DNA from: Grifola frondosa
Taxonomy: Eukaryota; Basidiomycota; Agaricomycetes; Polyporales; Grifolaceae
Length of the DNA: 64,000 nt
Assembly (NCBI GenBank): GCA_001683735.1
Contig: LUGG01000022.1
Coordinates: forward strand, 124,001 to 188,000
Direction of reading: 5' to 3'
The translations under genes and the position numbers were made by a program. Below the pieces are notes generated by a model that searched no databases, was not told the origin of the DNA, and saw nothing but the letters and a program-made list of their open reading frames with translations. Positions 11,176 to 21,281 of the stretch are shown in pieces (within the stretch, counting starts at the first letter, position 1; each line of letters opens with the position of its first letter).

Positions 11176-11652
11176 AGATAGGGCTCACTCAAGTACGGCT
11201 ACTATCACATGACTTCCCGTGTCACGCTTGGCTGTAGAAATGCTCATTCGTCTAATTCAACTCTTCACACACCTGTGACAAGAAATATGTCTTCAGGGAG
11301 TTGTGTGTCTCAGTCATAATAGCACTTGCCAGGAAGCAGAACATTTATTTTCGAGCTGTACAAGCAGGTTTTAGGCCGTCTGTGTCGAAAATTGATGACA
11401 CATCGGGATGACATGTATGGACCCCGAAATCACCTCAAGCAACAACATCTCACTCAGACATCAAGGCTTCGTATACACACCTTCGTCCTCTCTGTGGGCA
11501 AACATACTTCAAACTTGATGGAAAATATTCTAATCCTTACTAGATACTCGAGTCTATGTTGTGCGCAATGTCCCTCACTTGTTCTGGGGTCTGCCCGGTC
11601 ATGTGATGGTCACTCCCGGTCACAAGTGGTCGTATTTGAGCGAGCCCTATCT
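11176..11652. mobile_element. Second TIR element / MITE (477 bp), TA-flanked
   Basis: Inverted repeats begin AGATAGGGCTC at 11176 and end GAGCCCTATCT at 11652. Similarity continues inward with mismatches for about 23 bp (CTCAA then TACG on both ends) and includes ATCACATGAC further in. TA borders both sides (11174-11175 and 11653-11654). No credible internal ORF exists. Its ends are unrelated to those of the 850-bp element, so this is a different family. A 13-bp match to its right arm (AAATACGACCACT) also lies near 8106-8118. Confidence 0.7.
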
Positions 11653-11696
11653 TAGTAGCTTTGGCAAGTGAAATGGCACGTGAACTCATTGACTTA

Positions 11697-11713
11697 ACGC
11701 GTGAGTCACGCGT
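11697..11713. promoter_or_regulatory. Paired MluI cell-cycle boxes
   Basis: ACGCGT occurs at 11697-11702 and again at 11708-11713, about 140 bp upstream of the start codon of the next gene and just outside the second TIR element. Closely spaced MCB pairs are typical of MBF-controlled G1/S genes. This suggests cell-cycle-regulated transcription of the downstream uncharacterised gene. Confidence 0.4.
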
Positions 11714-11849
11714 CAAGGCTCGAAAGTTCAAACTCCGCAGCTTCGTCTCTTGTCACCGACGTTCATGTTCTATTGAACCTGGAGAACTCCACCACTGCCG
11801 CTGCAAATATTCGCTGTCCAATTAGATTGTTCCTCGTCGAACTGTCTGC

Positions 11850-14581
11850 ATGTCTTTGCCGCTAATTTCCATGAAGCATTACGCTGAAAGAGGCGTTCAA
11901 ACGGATGGAATTCTGATCGAATCTTCACCTAGTCTGTCAACGATCTCTGCATCTGTGCCCTCCTCCTGTTCTCTTGATATTCTGGACTCCTTTTCTGGTG
12001 CTATTCTATCTTCTCCAACCCACTCAAGGTCCTCCACGCAGTTCGACAGCGCATATAGTCACCCCGATGATGATTGCGAGTCCGATGGTTCTAGCTCGGT
12101 CATCAACACCGCTCGGACGTACAAACGCCATCAACTACCGCATAGTAGGCCTTCGAACATACCTTCTCACAAGGTTGTTTCTTCAAGGATGGTTTCCCTC
12201 CCGGAAACGACACCCAGATTCTCGGCCAAGGCTATCCTAGAGAAGACTGGCATGCGTGTGGTCTCGATGCCCGTAAGGACCCTTGGGGAATCTATTTTTC
12301 GTCGGATAGTACGGATATCCAAGCAGGGACCCCCTTCATTTCAGATGGAGAAGAACACTCTCGAGTCCGTGTTGAATCGCGCGCAACCGATATACCGCAT
12401 ACCCCATCCCCGCCTTCGTCGCCGGAGTCCATTTTGATCATTGCCAATAAAAACCAATTATCTGAGGATTTCCTTCGCAACAATGTGCGGATCGAGGTGC
12501 CTTCAATGACACACCCGGACAATGAAGGTCTGTGTTTATGTACTTATCTGGTCAATTGTCCTCGTTTATCATGTCTATCTAGGCTGGATAACCTGGGCGA
12601 AGTCTCCTCCTCGTCCAATTCCGGCGCTTCACGGCCCGTTGTCTCTTCCATATGCTCGTTGTCCTTCGTAAGCATCCGCTTTTATTTCATTCTGACAATT
12701 CGCCCTCAGATTTGTGTCACATAGCGGTGCTGAAGGAACCATAATCGAAGAACAGGACAATCTGTCTCGTATGATCTGGGGTCTTGAAGGTGAAGATATG
12801 CCATCGAACCGTCCTCGTGCAGACTCCCTTCCTTCAGCAACATCTCACCCACGACTCACAAAGTGCCAACGCCTATAAATGTTCCACCACGTTTCCAGAA
12901 GCAGAGACATGAAATGGACCATATTCCTCTCGCGCAACATCAGAATTCAGGTTCACGTGGAATTCGTCATTCACCTGCGCAGCCTATGGTGCAAGCATCT
13001 AGGATGCAATTGCGACAGGATGTCCCTGAATACTCACTCCGAGGCTCCGAACCCATAGACCTCACTACGCTTCTTCGTCAACGTGACGAGTATCCCGCCA
13101 AGGGCAACTACCCTGATTATGACTTCAACACTCAATCACACAGTCCTGATGGTCGTGACCTGCGCATATATGATCTAGCGAACGAAGTTGGACTGGACTG
13201 GCGAACACTTCTATTGGAGCAAGAAAGACTTGGAAAATCTGGGCTGTCATCTTCGCGTTCTCCGTATGTAAACGAAGTCCGGGATCAACCTCAACCTCTT
13301 ATGGTTGCTTCACCTTCATCATCTCTGTCTGCTGCTGGGTCTTTTCGGTTTCCAATTATCCTAGAACATCTTGCTGGTCACTTACCGCCTAACACTGGGC
13401 CTCGCCGGCTGTCTGCTCTGGAGATTGCTCAGAAGTATCGTCAACAGCAGTTGCAACATCATCAACAAAACTTTCTGCCAACTCCGCCTAGTTCCTCGTC
13501 ACCCATTTGGTCATCAAGGTTTTCACCATATCAAGGTTCTGTATTCTCCCCTGAACTACTGGCTGCGTCTGGATTATCAAAAATGTCGCCAAGTATTCTT
13601 CATTCTACGCTGCCTCTCCCGGATCCACCACACAGATTGCCTCAAGTGTCACGCAGTCAGCTCAACAATTTGGGCTTCACTACACGCAAGATACCTTCGT
13701 TGGCACCACCTGCTCAGATCAGCGATAGTTATAAATATCAGACCTGCGCTACCTCTGGCCGTACTTCTAATGCCATGTCGGCCCATTTACTTCCCGATAA
13801 TGCGTCCATTCAGACTCGTAGAACTTCGAACCTGTCTTCTCCTGTGGCCCGCTCCCCTGCTCATCCGAGGCCTCCACCGAATACTCCTCTCGCAGTGGCT
13901 TCCTCTCCATATAATTTGAAATACTCTGACAATCGCACTCAGCCTTCAATTATGGCAACTCCGCCGTCGCCGTCGTCTCCTGATCCACACTCCCGCACTA
14001 TCTCCCATCAACAGCCACGTTCAATCCCTCTGAGTCGATTAATTCAACGTCGCTTGTCGGCGGTTCCTGAAGAAGACTATGTTTCGAGCACGGAGTACGT
14101 CCATCCGTTTCCTTATTCAATATGGGCTTACTCTCCTTGCAGTCACTCCCTGATCGAGCCACAAATTGCTACGGCTTCGGCTATTCGGCGCCTTCTCTCT
14201 CCGACCAGTGTTCAGCAAACGAATTTGAGGACATCAAGTCCCGCCAATGGTATGTTCGTCGCGCAAAGCAAGACAAGCAATTTCGCTGCTGAAGACCTCC
14301 TTCCTCTGGAAGATGGATCGGTCCAAGCTATGGTTAGATTGCCCGGTGCTGGGTCGAAAATCGGGTATACAAACCGCAATGGTAGTAGTGGCTTAAATGG
14401 AAGAAACGATTCTGTTCAGCATGGAGGCAGCCACAAAGACAACACTCCGAAACGAGTCGAGAACACCCGAGGCAGGGGTCAAAAGCGAAATGGTCGGGGA
14501 CGAAAGGGCAGAGGGGCCGCTGCTGGCAACGTCGTCAATGGGCCAGAGAGAGTCGATGGTGGTCTAATGGTCAAATCCTGA
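11850..14581 (+). CDS. Uncharacterised large Ser/Pro-rich disordered protein
   Basis: I do not recognise this protein. It starts MSLPLISMKHYAERGVQTDG and would be about 880-900 residues. The first exon is Ser-rich; a middle segment includes DARKDPWGIYFSSDSTD and TPSPPSSPES; a short exon follows an intron near 12528-12582; another intron lies near 12668-12710. The long last exon (from about 12863) is rich in Pro, Ser, Gln and His, with little predicted structure. It ends in an Arg/Gly-rich tail (RGRGQKRNGRGRKGRG) that could bind RNA. Two frame breaks interrupt the conserved-looking reading, at the GG near 12260 and the AAA near 12860; one added base at each restores continuity. Two MCB boxes lie upstream. 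No catalytic motif, membrane segment or zinc ligand set is visible. Function is unknown; a regulatory or RNA-associated role is only a guess. Confidence 0.65.
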
Positions 14582-15182
14582 GGTGAGCAATGTGCGTCCC
14601 CACCAGATTAAGCGGCTTGCTCATTAGTTGCAGCTATATATGTGTTCTCTTGGTGTTCTTATGTTGTCTGCCTTTTTTGCGCGTCTTCTTCAATGCATGG
14701 GCTTTGGTATCGTAAACCTTGTCAGCTTCCTTTTATAGACTTATGAGCAGCACCTCATGGCGTAATTGTGTATCCACTAGAATCAACAAATATGGTCTCC
14801 AAATTGTATCGATGGCAATAAATATCCTATTTATCACCCAATAAGTACGTGACTGCCGCAATGATTCACAAGGTCACCGTGCCAATATTTGGCTCTTTCA
14901 GGTTGGGTGTATGAATAATTGATTTCACTTAAGACTCTCGTTAGTTTGCCTAGTCAAGACAACCTTCCAAGCTTTTTGTCCTCGTGTGGCAGCCATGTTA
15001 GTTGAGTGCATTTGGAATTCGACTGCGTACGGGTCCTTGATTAAATGTCCTTCTCACAGAACGGAGGATCCTTCATCACGAACACTTTTTGAAAAAAAAA
15101 AAATTACAGTGCGAACTTGAACACTGTTCTACTTGGTACTAATACCCCAATAGGAGACACACATCGCACGCAGCTTCATCCT
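14582..15182. other. Convergent intergenic region
   Basis: AT-rich presumed 3' sequence between the disordered-protein gene and the CBM19-like gene. A run of about 12 A lies near 15092-15103. Nothing else was recognised. Confidence 0.5.
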
Positions 15183-16701
15183 TCAATTGCACTCGCAAGT
15201 GTTGACGTCAGGCTTTTTACCGAAGGGGCAAGAGCGGGCTGAGGATCAGAAACAGGTCAATGACATGGCAGAAGCTCGTAGCCAAAAAAAAACGCGTACG
15301 GTCACCGAAGGCAAAGATACCGAGTGCGGGCGAGCCGAACAAGCCGGGGTTAACGCCGGCAAGTTGGGCATGAGCAATCCCATTCAGCTCGGCATTCTTG
15401 GGAGCGTTCTGGCAGAAGGGCGTGCTCGGCACGACACCGTTTATGTTGAGCGCATTCCTCGGGTGCTTCGCGTACGCAATGGCGTTTGCGATGAGCGCAC
15501 TCTTGTTCGTGATACCATTAGACTTCGCGAAGTCAATCATGGCGTCGGCATTGACCTGCTGGGCGCAGGGATCGGCGTTGGCGAGGAGGGCGTTAATTCC
15601 GTTGATGCCGGCAAGCTGCACACAAGGGTCGTTTCGTCTTGATGTCGCCCCCACTCTTTAAGCAGAGGTTCTGCCAGCTTTGGGCGACGGCAGGGAGGTC
15701 GGTCTGCGCGATCCGCTTGACCACAGGTGCGTTGGAGCGTTCGGTAATATCGGACCGCTTCTTGGACGCGCATGCAGCGGGGGCATTGGCAGCACGGCTG
15801 GGTCACGTCGGAGATGGGGGTTCAGATAATGGAGCGAATGTGTGTAATGACACTTACGTCTCTAAGAACGAACGACCATTCAATCCTCCCTGTGCCCCGG
15901 TGCTTGAAATGCGCGCGCTTGCATCAGCAGGAGTGTCGCAGGCAATGCTGATAAGGGAATGTTAGTGAAATCTGGAAATTGAGAGACTGCATGGCTAGGC
16001 ACCTCGTTCCGGGCTTCAAGACCAGCGGAAGCGCCACACACTTCAACCCGGCACTACAAGGCGTCAGTACGAAGTTGCCGTTGGCACACTGGGCAAACTG
16101 CCCGTTGATGCAGGCCTGATCTCCAGATGTGCACGACGACGTCGCAGACAGCGTCTCGAACTTGGCGTTCAGCTTCTGTGCGTCTTGGCCGTTCTGTAGA
16201 AGGAAGGACGAGCGTCTGCATGAGATATTGGTGAGTGGCTTCTCGTCGAATGTGACGCTAGTGCGACTGACGATTCGATAGAACGGCCTGTAAGACCTCC
16301 AGATGCGCCGGTCTGCGCAATGCGGTTGGCTGCGTCCTGTTCGGTATCGCAAGTTATGCTGAAGGCGCTATCCTCAGAATCGTTGTAAATCATATAGAAA
16401 TCATAGCAGCTAACCTCGTTCCGGGCGAGTTGACCAGAGGGAGGGCGACACACGTGAGGCCACCCGAGCACGGGAAGCTGACGAATTTGCCATTTGCACA
16501 CTGTGCGAAGGCACCGCTGACGCAGGCATTCTCTCCCGGGGTACAGGATGAGCTCAGGCTGAGGCTCTCGAACTTGGTGTTGAGCTGCTGGGCGTCCAGG
16601 CCGTTCTGCTTGGTGAAGGACGCGCGCTTGTCGACGATGGGGCCGGCCGCAGCGAGCACGGCGAGCGTGAAAGGAAGGATGGCAATGCTAGTGAAGTGCA
16701 T
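15183..16701 (-). CDS. Secreted CBM19-like protein with two tandem Cys-rich modules
   Basis: The protein begins MHFTSIAILPFTLAVLAAA, a clear signal peptide, followed by a KR Kex2-type site. Two homologous Cys-rich modules follow, with the shared pattern ACxxGxFAQCANGxFVxxPC, then GLxCVALPLV and PGT. This resembles fungal carbohydrate-binding module family 19, which binds chitin. Between and after the modules are TCDTEQDAANRIAQTGASGG-type linkers. The C-terminal domain contains DPCVQLAGINGINALLANA, NADAMIDFAKSNG and VVPSTPFCQ. After a final intron it ends CPFGKKPDVNTCECN at 15183, so the longer open frame through that intron is not the true end. One frame break lies near 15640 (an AAA run, here apparently one base too long). 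Secretion and carbohydrate binding are inferred; no hydrolase motif was seen, so it may act in wall remodelling or as a lectin-like effector. Confidence 0.75.
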
Positions 16702-17819
16702 CTCTCGTCGTGAATATGGGGTGAGACGTCGCAAGAAGAATGGCAAAGGGGGCGACCGGGCGCAAAAGAAATTCGTGAATGAAAGGTGGGAGCGACCGGG
16801 CTCTGGGGATCCATGGCAGCGCCACTGCATGTATTTGTAGGGAATGGAAGGTGGAGACGCTGATGCTTGGCCTCAGATGTTTTCGTATAGGCAGGGTCAT
16901 CAAACACTAGGGTTGCCTGATTGGGATGTCCGTCTCTACGCGACCACAATCATCACAAACGAAACGCCCGATTTTGGACTTGGTCAGTCGGGCTGAGAGC
17001 TAGCAAGTCGCTGGGTCGAGTATCATCTCAGCTTCACCGATTGTTCCTTGACTGTCTAAGCCACCAGACCCTTCGTTCCATGGAGTGAGTCAAGAGCCAT
17101 CGTTTGCGCGTTATCCTGGTCCTGGTCCTGGTCCTGGCAAGGTGTGCATCTTGATCATCTTGAGTCAGGAACAATTGGCTGTGTATATCTGCTGGTCCTG
17201 TAGATGATGATTCCGGGTCCGACATCCGTCCTGAGTGGACAGAAACCGCCGTAAGAGCCTCGGAGTACCTCAATGAAGCCGAATCATTCTGTCTCGTCCA
17301 TGATTGGTCTCTGAATCCCACCAGAGCCGCGTGGATGTTGGATTCTGTGCGTGCCCTGTGGCGCTGTGCTATGTAAGACCTGTGAGCGCTGAGATGATCT
17401 GATGTCGAGAGCAGAGTTAAAACACGTCCACCAGATATATGTTACGCATATATAGATGCCAAGCCATCTCCAGCGCATCTCGCCACAAGTTGCATATATG
17501 CAACCAACATGTTGTCATCTCTGCGTTGGTGATGATGGAAAGAATGACAACTTGCATGTTTGCTTCGGTACTTCAAATACCCCTCAATACCGTGGTGTGT
17601 ACTAAATTCGATCCAAGGGTATGGCCTCACATAACTCGACGACGGCGAAACACCGATGTGCGTCGTTGGACAGTTCGGGTATGGGGAGTTGCGATGGGTT
17701 GGACGGAAGTTCAAGTTAAGCACCTGAATCTCATGTGATTGGTGTACCTTGTCCCGCTGAGTGATGGCTTTACTCTTAGATGACACAAAATTCTGATAGA
17801 GTGCTCACTAGTGTTAAAT
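16702..17819. other. Intergenic region with a short hexamer repeat
   Basis: Presumed promoter of the CBM19-like gene plus unassigned sequence. Short frames on both strands (for example 17034-17321 and 17442-17786, minus) show no family resemblance. The only repeat is the hexamer tract at 17114. Confidence 0.4.
17114..17137. repeat. Hexanucleotide tandem repeat (TCCTGG)x4
   Basis: Four perfect head-to-tail copies of TCCTGG. No spacer-repeat structure is present, so this is a minisatellite, not a CRISPR. Confidence 0.85.
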
Positions 17820-18716
17820 TTACAAGAATAAGAGGATACACACTTCAGCCACAGACGCGTCGGATTTACGCGTGACTTCAAATCGCGACGAGCCAGTACG
17901 ATCGAGAATGTAAGACGTTCTGCCCGTGTCATTTTCATCTTCGGAGCTGGCCTCCAACTTCAAGGAATAAACTGCATAAGGCGGTGGAATGCAGTGTATT
18001 TCCATACAAGCGAGGATTATGAGAAAGGTGAACAGACATCCAGCGTAGGCACTGATTAATGTCGTATGGAAGCTATGCAATGCATCAGGTTTTCAAGAAT
18101 GATAGGTATTGCCACTCATACCGCCTCTGGCACATGGTCGACCATGTTCGACGGCATTTGATCAATCTATATCCGGGCGATCGTCGTCGAGGAGGTATTC
18201 TGGTGTATCTGGTTCAGAACATAGTAGTGTCTTCTTCACTCCCACCCTTGTCTGATTGAGAGAAGGTAAAAAGGATATGTATCACGGCGTTCAACGATGC
18301 ATACCTTGATGTGCCGAGTGCGTTGCGACTATCGAGGACCGCAGAGCAAATATTTTTCACAAAGATGGCGCGGACATATTCCGGAAGATCGACTTTTGGA
18401 GAAGAGGATTTGAAGGAGGAGTAGCTACGCTGAAGACAGGCGTGGGCAGTGTCATGCTGAGACGATCAATGATACACTCGCCTGGGAAAGTGATCATCGC
18501 GTTATTCATAGTGCCCGAGGATATCGGTACTCGGAAACAGAAGCACTAGACATTTCGACGAGGTCGATGAGAGCAATGTGGTAGAAAGTTGTTGAGGGCC
18601 AGTGACCATCGATGTGGCAAAGCAAGGGCAAGAGTGATAAGAGCAGCAAGGCCGTGTGGCGAAGTCTGATGTTTCCACGTGGTCTGGAATGTGGCGTCTA
18701 TTTGGACTGTATCCAT
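17820..18716 (-). CDS. Unrecognised multi-exon gene
   Basis: I do not recognise this protein, but several exons look genuinely coding. The start at 18716 gives MDTVQIDATFQTTWKHQ, then AALITLALALPH. After a frame break the text HWPSTTFYHIALIDLVE follows. A later exon reads HDTAHACLQRSYSSFK and VDLPEYVRAIFVKNICSAVL up to a donor after LGTS. Another reads LPYDINQCLRWMSVHLSH and NPRLYGNTLHSTA. The last visible segment contains KLEASSEDENDTGRT and VTRKSDASVAEV. At least two single-base breaks are needed, and exon borders are uncertain. Alternating hydrophobic helices and conserved-looking Trp/His/Arg suggest an alpha-helical cytosolic protein. It is divergent with the MAP kinase kinase gene, only about 170 bp away. 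Confidence 0.45.
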
Positions 18717-18886
18717 CCTGACGGAAACCGTCGAAGCTCTTTCTCTTTCTTCATGCAATCTCTACATCCCACCCTCCTCGTCCTCTCGGGCCTCGTAACA
18801 TACAGCGTTCATCATCCCCTCGCCATACGCTCGCAGTGAGGTCGCTCCCCTCAACATCCGTAAGGTCTCCAGAGACCAGGCTCCCA

Positions 18887-20419
18887 ATGGCTCTTCCCTT
18901 CTTGCTCCCCCAGGCCCCCTCTGTCCCGATCTCCTACTCCTACACTAAGCATTGTTACCCCAAGCTCTTCACCTCGTGTGAAACCCAAACTCCCAAAGAT
19001 CGATTTCAAGAGATTACTACTGACGACGGTGCTTTTGCATTGTACGCCGGCGGCCCACAGCCCCAGACGGGCTCCCCCACACCCAATCCCAACAGCGACA
19101 ACCCAGGAGAGCCCACCATTCGGCCTCAACTCACCATCTCACCCCAGCCCCGCCTCCCCCGGCCGTCTCCATCAACAACATCCGCCAGACCGTCGAAGAG
19201 TTCGACCAATGGTCCGACGATCTGCTTGAGGAGATTGGCCGCCTTGGCGAGGGCGCAGGCGGCGCCGTGTATAAGGTGCGCGACAGGCGCACCGGCATTG
19301 TGATGGCTCGGAAGACGATCACCACGCTCGAAGCGCCGATGAAGCAGCTGCTGCGCGAAATCAAGATCATCTCCTCCACGTCCCATATCAACATTATCCA
19401 CTTTTACGGCGCATACATCTCGCCATCCTCCAGTGAGGTCAAGGTCCTCATGGATTATTGCGAGGGCGGCAGCCTTGAGTCCGTTGGAAAGCGCATGAAG
19501 GAAATCGGTGGGCGCGTCGGCGAGAAGGTCGCTGGGCGGCTCGCGGAAGGAGTGAGCGACCGCATCTCTCTCCCCATCATCATATATGGTGCCTGATGGT
19601 GCTGCTTCTTTCGAAGATCCTGCAAGGCCTTGCATATCTCCACTCGAAAAAGACGATTCATCGCGACATCAAACCACCGAACATCCTTCTCACGCGCGAG
19701 GGTGTCGTCAAGCTGTGCGACTTTGGCGTCTCGGGCGAGCTCGTTGACTCGATTGCGGGCACGTTCACCGGCACGAGTCTGTATATGGCGGTGGGCATCT
19801 TCTTCGCTTCTGTGCAGTTCTCTGTGGTATGATGGCGCTGATCTCCTTGCGTACAGCCGGAACGCCTCTCCGGATTGGACTACACCATTAGATCTGATGT
19901 CTGGTCGACGGGCATCTCCCTTCTCGAGCTCGTCCAGAACCGTTTCCCATTCCCTAGTGATCTTGCCGCGATCGAGCTGATGATGTACATCACGCAGAAT
20001 GAGGTCCGCCGCTCTTCTCTTCTCCCATGATGTAATTCTGACCTTTCGTTCTCCCGCGCGTTATCTGCACCATTTCCCATGGCAGCCGCCAGAACTGGAA
20101 GACGAGGAAGACATTGTGTGGAGCGCCGAGATGAAGGACTTTATCAAAGCGACGTACGTGCTGTTTCCCATCGGCGAATTCATGCGTGCCCGCCGCTGAC
20201 ATGACATGTATGTGCATGCATTACAGGCTCACGCGCGACCCGGCCGCGCGCCCGACTCCCCGCGACATGCTCGCGCACCCCTGGATTGTGAGCGTGATGC
20301 AACACGAGATCAAAATGGCGTACTGGATGCGCATGGTGTGGGACTGGCCCAAGAACAGGAAGTCCGGCGAGAAGTGCGTATTTTCGTTTTTCCTTGTCCG
20401 CCCTGCGCGCTGGAGCTGA
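18887..20419 (+). CDS. MKK1: MAP kinase kinase, Mkk1/2 type (cell-wall integrity)
   Basis: This is a dual-specificity MAP kinase kinase. Kinase landmarks appear in order: glycine loop [12 protein letters not shown], the catalytic lysine in [16 protein letters not shown], and DFGVSGEL. The activation loop [18 protein letters not shown] follows, with the Ser/Thr spacing of Mkk1/2. Then come [22 protein letters not shown] and [20 protein letters not shown]. The loop sequence and the segment [19 protein letters not shown] before the kinase domain resemble fungal Mkk1/2 of the cell-wall integrity pathway more than Pbs2 or Ste7. Introns at about 19554-19618, 19790-19857, 20003-20088 and 20153-20226 are GT-AG. 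The Pro-rich N-terminus is split between frames, so the start (ATG 18887) is provisional. It includes KPKLPKIDF, which could serve as a MAPK docking site. The C-terminus may extend past 20419 by splicing. Confidence 0.85.
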
Positions 20420-21281
20420 TCGGGTGCTTGTGTGAGCGGGAGCTCCTCGCGGCCAGGCTCGAGCCGGAGCGACCCGTCGGCATCGCTGGACGCGTCGATG
20501 GCTCGCCTGTCAGTAGGCTCTGACACGATGCTGAGGGCCGGACCTCAGTCGTAGACCGCCGCCGGCCCTCACCCCTCCTCCCGCTCTCGCACGACCGTCA
20601 ATCTCACCTGCTATCTTGCCATTCATTTGCCCCATCTCTCTCAAATCAAGTGTGTTGCTGTTTCATCATACCATATACATATATCTCGCCTTCGTATCGT
20701 TCATTTCAATTGCCACCGGACTGGGACTCCTCGCTTTCCCAACTTCGAAATAAGAAAATCATTTGTGTCTATATCCCCACCGCCCTCGCTGTTTAATACG
20801 TCCGTTTGCCACGCGCATCACGCTCTTTCTCCCTCGCACTCTCAATGCTGCTCTATCACCACCTCCAGAGATAAACCGCACTTCTGTATTCTAAATAGAC
20901 TCACGCACAGCCGCAGGGCGCGGGGGAACGAAGAAGAGGACGGGCAGATACATGCCGGCGGGAGGGAACGGGGCGGTGCTTGTTGCTTGTTTGGACGGAT
21001 CTACCTGGCTGCATCTGTACGTGTATTCACCGTTTGCTGTAATGTCGCGCGCTCCCGCAGTGTACGGTACAATGTCGGTACGTTTGAAAATCCTTGGAAT
21101 GCTTTATTGTCTGTGTGCTCGATTTCGACCGCTTTTGAGGCGAACGTGCAATGATGTGCATCCGAAGGGAGCATGAATGTGCGAACTCCACGATCAAGTA
21201 GGTGCAATTCGCAGAGCATATCCGCAAAACAAGAAACGCACTAGAAGAAAATAAGATACTCGGTAGCATACAACAGCTATT
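20420..21281. other. Convergent intergenic region
   Basis: Pyrimidine-rich sequence between the convergent MAP kinase kinase and Slu7 genes. A 175-codon open frame at 20627-21154 shows no family features and is probably chance. No RNA gene was seen. Confidence 0.5.

Larger units (their letters stand above)
9627..11849. other. Gene-poor, repeat-bearing intergenic region
   Basis: No complete gene was recognised in these 2.2 kb. The stretch contains two separate terminal-inverted-repeat elements, a 17-bp direct repeat outside the first element, and long A/T runs. A short open frame ending at 10838 (residues AGAWRDFLRGALIARQ) could be a remnant of an older coding sequence but matches nothing I know. 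Confidence 0.6.

Noticed and set aside
17114..17137. Short tandem repeats considered as a CRISPR-like array
   Set aside because: Units are contiguous hexamers with no spacers, in a eukaryotic genome.
20627..21154. A 175-codon open frame between the MAP kinase kinase and Slu7
   Set aside because: No domain and no upstream promoter logic; it lies in the convergent 3' region.
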